From assembly GCF_000265295.1 (NCBI RefSeq), contig NC_018002.1:496001-560000 (forward strand): a DNA stretch of 64,000 bases, read 5' to 3'. The stretch is from Sulfurospirillum barnesii SES-3. Its GTDB lineage: Bacteria; Campylobacterota; Campylobacteria; Campylobacterales; Sulfurospirillaceae. A model generated the notes under the pieces. The model saw nothing but the letters and a program-made list of their open reading frames with translations. It made no database searches and was not told the origin of the DNA. Below are positions 1 to 9,803 of the stretch, in pieces. The first letter of the stretch is position 1; the number at the start of each line of letters is the position of its first letter. Both the position numbers and the translations under genes were made by a program.

Positions 1-160
1 CATGACCTATTTTGGTGTGAATTTTTATCTCTCAGGGATGCACTCCTATGCAGCAGGAGATCCCGTACCTGTTCCTTCCTTTGTCTATTATACGATTGGG
101 GTTGTTGCCCTTGTGATTGCACTCTCATATTCAAAGCGTGATATAGGAAAAACACTTTAA
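1..160 (+). CDS. ccsA: Cytochrome c biogenesis protein CcsA/CcsBA, C-terminal end (partial)
   Basis: Only the last 53 codons are inside the window, read in frame from position 2 to the TAA at 158-160. The visible part carries the motif VNFYLSGMHSYA followed by a hydrophobic helix (VYYTIGVVALVIALSY) and a short basic tail. This matches the C-terminus of the CcsA/ResC family, inner-membrane proteins that deliver haem to apocytochromes c; in Campylobacterota the protein is usually a CcsB-CcsA fusion. The rest of the gene lies to the left, so full length cannot be judged. A perfect inverted repeat follows 9 bases after the stop. Confidence 0.75.
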   Translation, partial: MTYFGVNFYLSGMHSYAAGDPVPVPSFVYYTIGVVALVIALSYSKRDIGKTL

Positions 161-169
161 CGAAAGCGC

Positions 170-191
170 AAAGAGGGAAATTTCCCTCTTT
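170..191. terminator. Perfect 11-bp inverted repeat, probable terminator after ccsA
   Basis: AAAGAGGGAAA (170-180) is followed directly by its exact complement TTTCCCTCTTT (181-191). The repeat lies between the ccsA stop and the promoter of the next gene. The A-rich left end and TTT right end suit a bidirectional intrinsic terminator, although the T-tract is only three bases. Confidence 0.55.
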
Positions 192-199
192 GAGTGTGC

Positions 200-205
200 T
201 ATAAT
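200..205 (+). promoter_or_regulatory. -10 element for the 231-677 gene
   Basis: A consensus TATAAT lies 25 bases upstream of the ATG at 231, with no clear -35 box. Campylobacterota sigma-70 promoters often lack a recognisable -35. Confidence 0.5.
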
Positions 206-230
206 AAGCAAAAATGAAGAGGCATCGTTC

Positions 231-677
231 ATGGAGGGAAATTATTTAATTGTAACCATCGTTGCCGTCATACTCATTGTGCTCATCTCGCTTTTTGTGA
301 TCGTGGTGAATCTTCAAAAAACAGTGATTGTAAAGACAAAGAGTGTTCAAGAACAAGAAGAAGAAAAAGCGCAACAAATGACCATTGAAGCGCTTGTTGA
401 CATTGCAAGCAAGCGAACATCCACACGCAATGAATTGAGTGCTGCCATTCTTAAGGTAGCAAAGGAGTGTCCTTTCCCTCCTAAGGAAAAAGGACTTTCA
501 CCCAAAAGCGCAAAAATCTATTTGAATTTTATTTTACTGATTGCAAGCCATAAAAATACAGATGCTAAAATGATTGCTTTTATGAATGAAGAACTGAAGA
601 AAATGAATCCTAGCTATAAACACGAAATTGATATTTATGAGAGCGAAGGAATTCATCAAAGAAGTAATAGGATTTAA
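231..677 (+). CDS. Small single-pass membrane protein of unknown function
   Basis: The product has 148 residues. Residues 5-27 are a strong hydrophobic helix (YLIVTIVAVILIVLISLFVIVV), followed by a charged, Glu/Gln/Lys-rich linker (about 30-50) and a soluble alpha-helical domain rich in Lys. It looks like an N-terminally anchored cytoplasmic protein. I recognise no family motif or catalytic residues. It has its own -10 element and sits between ccsA and a convergent tRNA array, so it appears to be a single-gene transcription unit. Function unknown. Confidence 0.7.
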   Translation: MEGNYLIVTIVAVILIVLISLFVIVVNLQKTVIVKTKSVQEQEEEKAQQMTIEALVDIASKRTSTRNELSAAILKVAKECPFPPKEKGLSPKSAKIYLNFILLIASHKNTDAKMIAFMNEELKKMNPSYKHEIDIYESEGIHQRSNRI

Positions 678-692
678 AATTAGAAAGTAAAC

Positions 693-767
693 TGGCGACC
701 CCAGGGGGACTTGAACCCCCGTTCCCGCCTTGAGAGGGCGGTGTCCTAACCACTAGACGATGGGGTC
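693..767 (-). tRNA. tRNA-Glu (anticodon CTC)
   Basis: The reverse complement folds as a tRNA: acceptor GACCCCA pairs with TGGGGTC, discriminator G, encoded CCA. The anticodon stem CCGCC/GGCGG closes the loop CTCTCAA, giving anticodon CTC for GAG codons. Last gene of the six-tRNA array. The body closely resembles the Glu(TTC) gene at 1114-1189, so it is probably a duplicate with a changed anticodon. Confidence 0.93.
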
Positions 768-792
768 GCACATGTGATTTTTTTTAGGACAA

Positions 793-868
793 TGGTGACC
801 CGTGATGGATTCGAACCATCGACCACCTCCTTAAAAGGGAGATGCTCTACCAACTGAGCTAACGAGTC
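793..868 (-). tRNA. tRNA-Lys (anticodon TTT)
   Basis: 76 nt with encoded CCA. Anticodon loop CTTTTAA in a stem of TCTCC/GGAGG. Nearly identical to the Lys gene at 1205-1280; the visible difference is in the D-loop (CAACTG here, CGGCTG there, plus-strand reading). Confidence 0.95.
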
Positions 869-923
869 ATGCTCAGAAAGTTTTAAACAAAACAAACAAA
901 TTCTGAGGGAAAATTGTAAATCG

Positions 924-1000
924 TGGCGCGGCGGACGGGGCTCGAACCCGCGACCCCCGGCGTGACAGGCCGATATTCTAACCAACTGAACTACCGCCGC
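924..1000 (-). tRNA. tRNA-Asp (anticodon GTC)
   Basis: 77 nt. Acceptor GCGGCGG pairs with CCGCCGC, discriminator G, encoded CCA. The anticodon loop holds GTC. Middle member of the array. Confidence 0.95.
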
Positions 1001-1007
1001 GCATAAA

Positions 1008-1083
1008 TGGTGGTCGCTATAAGACTCGAACTTATGACATCCACCTTGTAAGGGTGGCGCTCTACCAACTGAGCTAAGCGACC
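1008..1083 (-). tRNA. tRNA-Val (anticodon TAC)
   Basis: 76 nt. Acceptor GGTCGCT pairs with AGCGACC, discriminator A, encoded CCA. Anticodon stem CCACC/GGTGG with loop CTTACAA. Confidence 0.95.
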
Positions 1084-1113
1084 AAAAGGGAATCACTAAA
1101 GAAGAAATATAAA

Positions 1114-1189
1114 TGGCGACCCCAAGGGGATTTGAACCCCTGTAACCGCCGTGAAAGGGCGGGATCCTGGACCACTAGACGATGGGGTC
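1114..1189 (-). tRNA. tRNA-Glu (anticodon TTC)
   Basis: 76 nt. Same acceptor stem as the Glu gene at 693-767, anticodon loop CTTTCAC, encoded CCA. The major glutamate isoacceptor. Confidence 0.95.
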
Positions 1190-1204
1190 GCACAAATAAA
1201 AGAG

Positions 1205-1280
1205 TGGTGACCCGTGATGGATTCGAACCATCGACCACCTCCTTAAAAGGGAGATGCTCTACCGGCTGAGCTAACGAGTC
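1205..1280 (-). tRNA. tRNA-Lys (anticodon TTT), first gene of the array
   Basis: 76 nt, encoded CCA, anticodon TTT. It lies closest to the array promoter at 1311-1339, so the transcription order is Lys, Glu(TTC), Val, Asp, Lys, Glu(CTC). Confidence 0.95.
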
Positions 1281-1310
1281 ATACACCGTTCTTCTCGTAA
1301 TGAGGCTGAA

Positions 1311-1339
1311 ATTATAGAGAAAAAAATTTCATTTGTCAA
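1311..1339 (-). promoter_or_regulatory. Consensus sigma-70 promoter of the tRNA array
   Basis: On the minus strand TTGACA (1339-1334) and TATAAT (1316-1311) are separated by exactly 17 bases, a full-consensus promoter. The -10 lies 31 bases upstream of the first tRNA-Lys. The -35 box overlaps the stop codon and end of the upstream cinA-like gene. Confidence 0.9.
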
Positions 1340-2442
1340 GAGTTTTTTTCACTTTTTAAAAAAATACTTTCTCCTACATGTAAAAGTAACTTTAGAGCAT
1401 GGTAAGCACTTTGGGTTTGTATATAGGCTCGATTACCCTCTAAAAGAAGTCTCTCGATCATTACATTACCCTCCTTATCCCGTGCGCCCACATACACCGT
1501 ACCGACTGGTTTTTCAAGGCTTCCTCCTGTTGGCCCTGCGATTCCACTGGTGGCAATAGCATAATCTGCGAGGCTAGCATTTAAAACACCCTCAAGCATT
1601 TCACGCACGCACAATTCACTGACTGCCCCAAAATGTTCCAATGTTTCCCCACTGACTCCTAGCCATGACTCTTTTATCTCGTTTGCATACGTGACAAGGC
1701 CTCCTTTAAAAACCGCAGAAACACCTGCGTGCTGTGTGAACATTGTTGTAATAAGACCGCCTGTGCAACTCTCTGCAATACTGAGTGTTTTATTTTGTTC
1801 TTGAAGTCTTTGGATGATATGTTCAATGACATCTGGGTGATTAATAATTTTTTGTGGAAGAAGTGATGTGGCTGCTTTAAAAAAGTTTTCAATGTTGCCA
1901 TATTTACTGGAGATAGCTTCGACAATAATCCACCCATCAATCAAGAGGGTTGGAGTGATTTTAATTTCATAATTTTGTGCAAGAGGCTCAAGAAAGATTT
2001 TTAAAGAGTCTTCATCAATATTAATGACGGAAAAAAGTGCTGAACTTTTGTTGTTAATAAGAATACGAGGCAGTTTTAGTGTTTCACAAATCTTAAGGAC
2101 ATTGATACGCTTATTTTCACGTACCAGTAAGTAACTGTTCTCTTCAATGTGAACTGTTTTGGAAGGAATGAGCATCCCCTCTTTGAGCTCCAGAGCTTCT
2201 TCTCCCAGTGTTGCTACAACTTTGTTAATTAAATTAAAGCTCTCAGCTGTGGTTAAAATCAAGGTATCTTCAGAGTGTGCTATGGCTTCTTCTACAATAC
2301 TAAAAAGTTCTTTATCGTTTTTATCAATGTAAACCGTTTGGTCAGGAAAATCAAGATGATTACTCACGGTCGTATGAATATAATTTAAAAATGAAGTATT
2401 GTAGCGCAGTGCTTTCCCCACTACGATTAAAGAGCTTTTCAT
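1336..2442 (-). CDS. cinA: CinA family protein (C-terminal NMN amidohydrolase-like domain)
   Basis: 368 residues. Residues about 205-355 form the CinA C-terminal domain, which deamidates nicotinamide mononucleotide in the PncC family; AESCTGG (223-229) and GIAGPTGG (300-307) are clear. Residues 1-200 sit where full-length CinA has a MoCF/COG1058 domain, but I see no strong signature motifs there, so the N-terminal half is diverged. The start is ATG 2442. The gene is divergent from ileS. Its last codons contain the tRNA promoter -35 and one TACATGTA motif (1375-1382), read as Leu-His-Val. A role in NAD salvage is known for the family; competence is not implied by the name. Confidence 0.85.
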   Translation of the reverse strand: MKSSLIVVGKALRYNTSFLNYIHTTVSNHLDFPDQTVYIDKNDKELFSIVEEAIAHSEDTLILTTAESFNLINKVVATLGEEALELKEGMLIPSKTVHIEENSYLLVRENKRINVLKICETLKLPRILINNKSSALFSVINIDEDSLKIFLEPLAQNYEIKITPTLLIDGWIIVEAISSKYGNIENFFKAATSLLPQKIINHPDVIEHIIQRLQEQNKTLSIAESCTGGLITTMFTQHAGVSAVFKGGLVTYANEIKESWLGVSGETLEHFGAVSELCVREMLEGVLNASLADYAIATSGIAGPTGGSLEKPVGTVYVGARDKEGNVMIERLLLEGNRAYIQTQSAYHALKLLLHVGESIFLKSEKNS

Positions 2443-2508
2443 GAGAACAACCTTTATCTATTTTCTGTATAAAGAAGACCTTTCATTGCGTGATAAGTCG
2501 TATTTCGC

Positions 2509-2514
2509 ATTATA
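2509..2514 (-). promoter_or_regulatory. Candidate -10 element for cinA
   Basis: ATTATA on the plus strand reads TATAAT on the minus strand, about 67 bases upstream of the cinA ATG. No convincing -35 box at 17 bases. The 177-base divergent gap to ileS holds this and one TACATGTA palindrome. Confidence 0.4.
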
Positions 2515-2570
2515 CCGTAAGTGCTTCTTAAATCGTTTTTAGATAAACTTGCCTCATTTTAAGAGATGCT

Positions 2571-2578
2571 TACATGTA
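2571..2578. repeat. TACATGTA iterated palindrome (cinA-ileS gap)
   Basis: Context CTTACATGTAGA, 42 bases upstream of the ileS start. One of 41 copies in the window; see the finding on the motif. Confidence 0.85.
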
Positions 2579-2619
2579 GACGTTTTCACAGCTGTATAGC
2601 TTCCAAGGAGAGATTATTA

Positions 2620-5427
2620 ATGGACTATAAAGAGACCCTGCTTCTTCCTCAGACCGATTTTCCAATGCGTGGAAATTTGCCCCAAAATGAGCCTGCACGT
2701 TATGCCAAGTGGTTTTCCAAAGAGGAGAGCGCTTATGCAAAAATGCTTCACAACCGTCAAAATGCTTCTAAGACATTTATTTTGCACGATGGACCTCCTT
2801 ATGCCAATGGGCATATTCACATTGGTCACGCCCTCAATAAAATTCTTAAAGATGTCATTATTAAAACGCATTACTTTTTTGGTGAAAAAGTACGTTACGT
2901 TCCAGGGTGGGATTGTCATGGTTTGCCGATTGAGCAACAGGTTGAAAAAAACCTCGGTAAAGAGAAAAAAGATGCACTGCCTAAAAGTAAAATTCGTGAG
3001 CTGTGCCGTGAACATGCCCGTAAATTTATTGATATTCAGCGTGAAGAATTTAAAGCTTTAGGGGTTATTGGGGATTGGGACAATCCGTATATGACAATGA
3101 AATTTAAGTTTGAAGCGGATATTTACCGTGCATTGTGTGGGGTTGCAGACAAAGGACTTTTGGTTGAGAGAAGTAAGCCTGTGTATTGGTCGTGGGCAGC
3201 TAGAAGTGCCTTGGCTGAAGCGGAAGTAGAGTACGAAGATAAAGAAGATTACTCTATTTTTGTGGCGTTTGCACTAAGCCCTGAAGCCAAAACAAAATTA
3301 GATATTAGCTCGGATGCTTCGGTGATTATCTGGACGACAACGCCATGGACGCTGCCTGCCAATGTGGGAATTTCGTTTAGTCCCGATGAAAACTATGTAC
3401 TCACCAGTGATGGTTATATCGTGGCTGAGCCTTTACATGTAAAGCTTTTGGAGCAAGGCGTTGTGAAAGGTGAAATCGTTAAAACCTTTAAAGCCAGTGT
3501 GCTTGAAAATAGCTTTGCCATCAATCCGCTTAATGCTCGCTCATCACAGTTGATTTTAGGCAATCATGTTACGATGGATGGCGGAAGCGGTTGTGTTCAT
3601 ACCGCACCAGGGCATGGTGATGATGACTACAAAGTAGGGCTTCGTTATGGTCTTGAAGTGGTGATGCCCGTCGATGAGAGAGGCTGTTACGATGAGAGCG
3701 TTGTTCGTTTAGGACTGCTTCCAAATCCTGAAAGTTTTGTGGGCGAGCATATCTTTAAATGCAATGAGCGTATTTTAGAGCTTTTAGGCGATAGACTTTT
3801 AAAATGCTCCAAATTCACACACTCCTATCCTTTTTGTTGGAGAACGCATCAGCCCGTCATTTATCGCGCAACAAAGCAGTGGTTTGTGGCGATGGATGAA
3901 GCGGTGGATGGTCGTGAGAGTCTTCGTAAAATGGCGATGGATGAACTGGGGAAGGTTCGTTTTTATCCAAAATCAGGCATTAATCGTTTAGGTTCGATGA
4001 TTGAAAATAGACCTGATTGGTGTATTTCTCGTCAGCGTGACTGGGGTGTGCCTATTGCATTTTTTAGAGATAAAACAACAGGTAAACCAATCTTTGACAC
4101 CAAAGTAGTTGAGCATATCGCCAACATCTTTGAAGAAAAAGGTGCGGATGCGTGGTGGGATTTAGAAATTGCAGAGCTTTTGGTTGAAGAGAGCGGTTAT
4201 AATCCTGAGAACCTTGAAAAAGTGATGGATATTTTAGACGTGTGGTTTGACAGTGGTAGCACATGGAAAGCCGTTTTGCAATCCAACGATTATGACGCAG
4301 GGGAATATCCTGCGAGTATGTATTTGGAGGGAAGTGACCAACATCGTGGGTGGTTCCAAAGCTCCCTTTTGGTGAGTACCGCTAATAATGGCATTGCGCC
4401 TTACGCTAAAATTTTGACCCATGGTTTCACCGTCGATGAGAAGGGTGAGAAAATGAGTAAATCAAAGGGCAACGTGGTAGCACCTTCAGATGTTGCGAAA
4501 CAATACGGCGTTGAGATTTTACGTCTGTGGGTGGGTACGAGTGAGTACACCACTGATTTGAAAATTAGCGATAATATTTTAAAGCAAATCAGCGAGCAAT
4601 ACCGAAAAATCCGCAATACCTTTCGATTTTTATTGGCAAATGTCAATGACCTTGAAACCATTATGCCTATTGCGCAAATGGGTGAACTCGATAAATGGAT
4701 ACTCAAGCATGCAAAAGGTGTTTTTGATGAAGTTGAAGCTTATTTTAGAGAGTATGAGTTTTCTAAAGGCTTTGCGCTTCTCAATCATTTTATTGCCGTG
4801 GAACTTAGCGGAATTTATTTGGATATTTCAAAAGACAGACTTTACTGTAATGCTAAAAATGACCCCCTTCGCCTCTCTGCACAAAGTGCGATGGCACTCA
4901 TCGCTGAGAAACTCATGGCACTGATGGCTCCCACGCTTACTTATACGATTGATGAAATGATGGAGTACGCCCCTGCACTTTTGAAAAAAGAGAGCGTATT
5001 TGACCTTGTTTACACACCGCTACCCGAAATTAAAGTTCCACGTTTTGATGAATCTCATATGATGAAGTTAAGAGAAGAATTTTTTGAACGAGTAGATAGG
5101 TTAAAAAAAGGTGGAAAGATAAAATCTACATTGGAACTTGCCCTTGTCATTATGTCAGACAAGCTATATCAAGATTCTATTCTAACAGAAATAGATTTAG
5201 AAGATTGGTTTACAACGAGTCAAGTTTGTATGGTTCAAGAAAATGGGACAGCTCAAAGTCTTGCAAAGAGTTTAGGAACGGATATGGGGGAAACTTTTGG
5301 CTCTGAAAATGGTGACATGGTATTTATAGTGAAAATAAATGGTCATAAATGCCCACGTTGTTGGAAATACCGCTCAAAAAGCGAAGAAGAGCTCTGCCAT
5401 AGATGTCATGAGGCACTCAATGCCTAA
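2620..5427 (+). CDS. ileS: Isoleucyl-tRNA synthetase
   Basis: 935 residues, class I aminoacyl-tRNA synthetase that charges tRNA-Ile in the cytoplasm. HIGH is at 67-70 (within [11 protein letters not shown]) and KMSKS at 611-615. The C-terminus carries the zinc-binding pair CPRC (911-914) and CHRC (926-929). I chose the ATG at 2620 because AAGGAG (2605-2610) sits 9 bases upstream and the protein begins [10 protein letters not shown] like its relatives; an upstream in-frame ATG at 2566 would add 18 residues without a good ribosome binding site. The stop overlaps the start of the next small gene by 8 bases. Confidence 0.97.
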   Translation: MDYKETLLLPQTDFPMRGNLPQNEPARYAKWFSKEESAYAKMLHNRQNASKTFILHDGPPYANGHIHIGHALNKILKDVIIKTHYFFGEKVRYVPGWDCHGLPIEQQVEKNLGKEKKDALPKSKIRELCREHARKFIDIQREEFKALGVIGDWDNPYMTMKFKFEADIYRALCGVADKGLLVERSKPVYWSWAARSALAEAEVEYEDKEDYSIFVAFALSPEAKTKLDISSDASVIIWTTTPWTLPANVGISFSPDENYVLTSDGYIVAEPLHVKLLEQGVVKGEIVKTFKASVLENSFAINPLNARSSQLILGNHVTMDGGSGCVHTAPGHGDDDYKVGLRYGLEVVMPVDERGCYDESVVRLGLLPNPESFVGEHIFKCNERILELLGDRLLKCSKFTHSYPFCWRTHQPVIYRATKQWFVAMDEAVDGRESLRKMAMDELGKVRFYPKSGINRLGSMIENRPDWCISRQRDWGVPIAFFRDKTTGKPIFDTKVVEHIANIFEEKGADAWWDLEIAELLVEESGYNPENLEKVMDILDVWFDSGSTWKAVLQSNDYDAGEYPASMYLEGSDQHRGWFQSSLLVSTANNGIAPYAKILTHGFTVDEKGEKMSKSKGNVVAPSDVAKQYGVEILRLWVGTSEYTTDLKISDNILKQISEQYRKIRNTFRFLLANVNDLETIMPIAQMGELDKWILKHAKGVFDEVEAYFREYEFSKGFALLNHFIAVELSGIYLDISKDRLYCNAKNDPLRLSAQSAMALIAEKLMALMAPTLTYTIDEMMEYAPALLKKESVFDLVYTPLPEIKVPRFDESHMMKLREEFFERVDRLKKGGKIKSTLELALVIMSDKLYQDSILTEIDLEDWFTTSQVCMVQENGTAQSLAKSLGTDMGETFGSENGDMVFIVKINGHKCPRCWKYRSKSEEELCHRCHEALNA

Positions 5428-5548
5428 TCTCAGTGCGCCTATAGAGCTTAACATTGTGTTTGCAACCGTTGGTGTTATTTGTGTAGTCATTGGCGTGTGT
5501 GTGTATATGATCAATCAAAGAACGAAGAAGTTAAAGGATATGAAGTGA
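5420..5548 (+). CDS. 42-residue single-pass membrane microprotein
   Basis: Small ORF starting at ATG 5420 ([11 protein letters not shown]), inside the last codons of ileS, and ending TGA 5546-5548 inside the GTG start of gatA. An in-frame ATG at 5408 is also possible. Residues 10-31 form one hydrophobic helix ([22 protein letters not shown]), followed by a basic tail ([11 protein letters not shown]), the pattern of an Nout-Cin bitopic protein. The tight overlaps on both sides suggest translational coupling, which supports a real gene. Function unknown. Confidence 0.7.
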   Translation: MPNLSAPIELNIVFATVGVICVVIGVCVYMINQRTKKLKDMK

Positions 5549-6903
5549 TAACCTTAAAAGAGGCGTTGAAACTTCCTAAAGAAGAGATCGAAGCGTTTAG
5601 AAGCGATTTAAAACAAGAGATAGAAGCGAAAAAAAGCTTAGGTGCGTATGTGGAACAGCTTACATGTAAACCTTTGAGCGAGTATGGCACAGGTATCCCC
5701 ATTGCCATTAAAGATAATATTCAAGTGGATGGTTGGGAAGTGACGAGTGGTTCTAACATCCTTCAAGGCTATGTTGCACCTTACAATGCAACCGTTATTG
5801 ATAATATGTTACGCCATGGCTTAGCCCCTTTTGGTCGAACCAATATGGATGAATTTGCGATGGGAAGTTCAACTGAATCTTCCTTTTACGGGAAAACACT
5901 CAATCCCCACAATCCAAACTGTGTGCCTGGTGGAAGCAGTGGTGGAAGTGCAGCAGCGGTGGCAGGTGGCATTGCCATTGCTGCATTAGGGAGTGATACG
6001 GGGGGCAGTATTCGCCAACCTGCGGCATTTTGCGGTTGTGTGGGGCTCAAACCTACCTATGGCAAAGTAAGTCGTTACGGTTTGGGAGCATATTCAAGCT
6101 CTTTAGATCAGATTGGACCCATTACGCAAAATGTGGAAGATGCGGCGATTTTGTACGACATTATCGCAGGGCATGAACCCAAAGACTCCACCAGTGCAAA
6201 TATGGCACATCAAAGTGTGGCAGATAAACTCAACCCTAATCGTAAAATGACCATTGCAGTGATTGAAAATTATTTAAATGAAGCCAGTCCTGAAGTGCGT
6301 GAAAAAATGGTTGAAGGAATTCGTGCGCTTGAAAAAGCGGGGCATAAAATTATTTATCGTAATTTCATTAACTCAAAATATGACATTGCAACCTATTATG
6401 TTATCGCCACCGCTGAAGCGAGTGCGAATTTAAGCCGCTACGATGGGGTACGTTATGGTAACCGTGGAAGCAATGACAATCTTAAAGAGATGTTTATTCA
6501 AAGCAGAAGCTTAGGGTTTGGTGAAGAGGTTAAGAGAAGAATCCTTTTAGGGACGTTTGTTTTAAGCAGTGGGTATTACGATGCCTATTACATTAAGGCA
6601 CAAAAAGCACGCCATTTTATTAAAGCGCAATACGAAGCCATTTTTAAAGAGGCGGATTTGATTTTGATGCCAGTAACGCCAACTAGTGCGTTTGAGTTTG
6701 GTTCAAAAGCCGATCCTTTGGAGATGTATTTGAGTGATATTTATACCATTTCACTCAACCTTGCAGGACTTCCAGGTATTTCAGTGCCATTAGGTTTTGA
6801 TAGTAAAGGGTTGCCAGTTGGTGCTCAGTTAGTTGGTCAAGCATACGGCGAGCAAGCGCTTTTGGATGGGGCGTTGAGCTTAGAGAGAGCATTAGGATTA
6901 TAG
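5545..6903 (+). CDS. gatA: Glutamyl-tRNA(Gln) amidotransferase subunit A
   Basis: 452 residues. Amidase-signature enzyme that releases ammonia from glutamine for the GatB-catalysed conversion of Glu-tRNA(Gln) to Gln-tRNA(Gln). The Ser-cisSer-Lys triad is visible: Lys56 in IAIKDN, the Gly/Ser-rich GGSSGGSAAA near 129-137 and SDTGGSIRQ with Ser near 155. Start GTG 5545 (VITLKEALK) overlaps the previous stop and gives the normal family length; the upstream in-frame extension from 5479 is the microprotein region in another frame. One motif copy (5661) is read as Thr-Cys-Lys. Confidence 0.95.
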   Translation: MITLKEALKLPKEEIEAFRSDLKQEIEAKKSLGAYVEQLTCKPLSEYGTGIPIAIKDNIQVDGWEVTSGSNILQGYVAPYNATVIDNMLRHGLAPFGRTNMDEFAMGSSTESSFYGKTLNPHNPNCVPGGSSGGSAAAVAGGIAIAALGSDTGGSIRQPAAFCGCVGLKPTYGKVSRYGLGAYSSSLDQIGPITQNVEDAAILYDIIAGHEPKDSTSANMAHQSVADKLNPNRKMTIAVIENYLNEASPEVREKMVEGIRALEKAGHKIIYRNFINSKYDIATYYVIATAEASANLSRYDGVRYGNRGSNDNLKEMFIQSRSLGFGEEVKRRILLGTFVLSSGYYDAYYIKAQKARHFIKAQYEAIFKEADLILMPVTPTSAFEFGSKADPLEMYLSDIYTISLNLAGLPGISVPLGFDSKGLPVGAQLVGQAYGEQALLDGALSLERALGL

Positions 6904-8361
<1,458 letters not shown>

Positions 8362-8375
8362 ACGAGTTAAAACGT

Positions 8376-8387
8376 TTTACATGTAAA
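8376..8387. repeat. Perfect TTTACATGTAAA palindrome downstream of guaB
   Basis: Perfect 12-mer 14 bases after the guaB stop and just upstream of the metX leader hairpins. Confidence 0.9.
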
Positions 8388-8394
8388 GAATATT

Positions 8395-8467
8395 TTGTCT
8401 GGAAAGAGACAAGCTTCAGTGCCACAGCATCAAGTGTAGGTTTTTGGGCAAAGCCCAAAAACCGTGG
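8395..8467 (+). other. Structured 5' leader of metX (two hairpins)
   Basis: Hairpin 1 pairs TTGTCT (8395-8400) with AGACAA (8407-8412). Hairpin 2 is an 11-bp perfect stem, GGTTTTTGGGC (8439-8449) with GCCCAAAAACC (8453-8463) and loop AAA. An outer helix CCAC (8422-8425) with GTGG (8464-8467) encloses it. No T-tract follows, so it is not an ordinary terminator. It ends 11 bases before the metX ribosome binding site (AAGGA, 8479-8483). A cis-regulatory RNA for methionine biosynthesis is possible; I do not recognise a known SAM or SAH riboswitch class. Confidence 0.5.
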
Positions 8468-8488
8468 TAAAAAGTGATAAGGAATTAT

Positions 8489-9598
8489 GTGAAAATACAA
8501 ACAGCGATTGCTCAGTTTGATGAACCGCTTTATTTGGAGAGTGGACGTATCTTAGAGACGTATGAACTCATATATGAGATGTACGGTGAAATGAACGAAG
8601 CAAAAAGCAATGTCATTGTGGTCTTTCACGCACTTACAGGAAGTCATCATGCGGCAGGTCGCTACGAGGGCGAGACCAAAGCGGGATGGTGGGATCCTTT
8701 GATTGGCGATGGAAAAGTGATTGATACGACAAAGTTTTGTGTGATCTGTGTCAATATTTTGGGGAGTTGTTTTGGCTCCACGGGCCCCATGAGTATTAAT
8801 CCTAAAACCAAAGAGCCCTTGCGTTTAAAATTTCCTGTGTTAACCATTAGTGATATGGTAAGAGCCCAGATGAATCTGTTTGATCGTTTGGGTATTAAAG
8901 AGGCGTATGCGATTATTGGGGGTTCACTGGGTGGAATGCAAGGGCTTTGTATGTCCATTGAGTACCCTCATTTTACAAAACGAGCCATACTTCTTGCGAC
9001 AACGTATGCGACAGGGCCTTGGGCGATTGCATGGAATAAGATTGCTATGGAGGGTATTTCGCATGACCCTCGTTTCAAAAAGGGCAATTATCATCCTGAA
9101 GATTTTGAAGAAGAGGGCTTGCACAGTTTTGCCATGGGACGAATGGCAGGACACATTAGCTTTTTAAGTCCCTATTCGATGAACAAAAAATTTGGGCGTA
9201 ATTACGTTGAGACGGACGGTTTGTATGAGCTTTTTGGGCGTTTTCAAGTGGAAAAATACATGGAGTACAACGGGTACAGTTTTGCCAAACGCTTTGATCC
9301 TTTAAGTTATCTCTATATTATTAAAGCCATGAATATTTTTGATGCGATGCGCAATTACGACTCTTTGGAAGATTCGATTCAACATATTAAAGCAAAACTC
9401 ACACTGGTTTCATTTAAAGGTGATTGTCTTTTTATGCCTGAAGAGATGGAATTGATTAAAACAACGATGGAAAATATGGGGCGTGGTGAGAAGGTGGATT
9501 ATGTCTGCATTGACAGCAATTATGGGCACGATGCCTTTTTAGTTGAGTACGATAAGTTCGATTTTTATATTAAAAAAGCGTTGGAAGCAAAGGTTTAA
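8489..9598 (+). CDS. metX: Homoserine O-acetyltransferase
   Basis: 369 residues, alpha/beta-hydrolase fold. It acetylates homoserine with acetyl-CoA for methionine synthesis by direct sulfhydrylation. The nucleophile elbow GGSLGGMQ holds Ser146; FKGDCLF supplies the Asp and GHDAFL the His near the C-terminus. I chose GTG 8489 (VKIQTAIAQF) because AAGGA ends 5 bases upstream; GTG 8474 is in frame but has no ribosome binding site. A structured leader precedes the gene. The family also includes succinyltransferases that cannot be separated by eye. Confidence 0.92.
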   Translation: MKIQTAIAQFDEPLYLESGRILETYELIYEMYGEMNEAKSNVIVVFHALTGSHHAAGRYEGETKAGWWDPLIGDGKVIDTTKFCVICVNILGSCFGSTGPMSINPKTKEPLRLKFPVLTISDMVRAQMNLFDRLGIKEAYAIIGGSLGGMQGLCMSIEYPHFTKRAILLATTYATGPWAIAWNKIAMEGISHDPRFKKGNYHPEDFEEEGLHSFAMGRMAGHISFLSPYSMNKKFGRNYVETDGLYELFGRFQVEKYMEYNGYSFAKRFDPLSYLYIIKAMNIFDAMRNYDSLEDSIQHIKAKLTLVSFKGDCLFMPEEMELIKTTMENMGRGEKVDYVCIDSNYGHDAFLVEYDKFDFYIKKALEAKV

Positions 9599-9599
9599 C

Positions 9600-9803
9600 A
9601 TGCACGAAGAAAAACAGAGTTTTGAAACAAAATTAGAACAGGCAAAAACCATTTTAGAAAATCTCTCAGACCCTGAACTCTCCTTAGAAGAGGGTATGAA
9701 AAAATACCAAGAGGGGATTGCGATTTTAAAAGAGGCGACCCAAATGCTAGAAGAAGCAAAATTGACCTATACAAAATTGCAAGAGAAGGAAGTATTGGCA
9801 TGA
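9600..9803 (+). CDS. xseB: Exodeoxyribonuclease VII small subunit
   Basis: 67 residues, starting ATG 9600 one base after metX. The sequence FETKLEQAKTILENL followed by LSLEEGMKKYQEGI is the XseB helical hairpin, which binds several per XseA in the nuclease that degrades single-stranded DNA. An upstream in-frame extension into metX is not needed. Its stop overlaps the next gene by 4 bases (ATGA). Confidence 0.92.
   Translation: MHEEKQSFETKLEQAKTILENLSDPELSLEEGMKKYQEGIAILKEATQMLEEAKLTYTKLQEKEVLA

Noticed and set aside
746-1286. Two minus-strand ORFs of 116 and 70 codons
   Set aside because: They run through the tRNA genes; their repeated peptide (SLAQLVEHLPFKEVVDGSNPSRV) is simply translated tRNA sequence.
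2617-3061. ORFs of about 130 codons on both strands within ileS
   Set aside because: They lie entirely inside the clearly coding ileS frame, including its HIGH motif, and show no domain pattern.
8439-8463. metX-upstream hairpin as an intrinsic terminator of guaB
   Set aside because: No T-tract follows on either strand and the stem places T and A inside it in the opposite order to a terminator; treated as leader structure instead.
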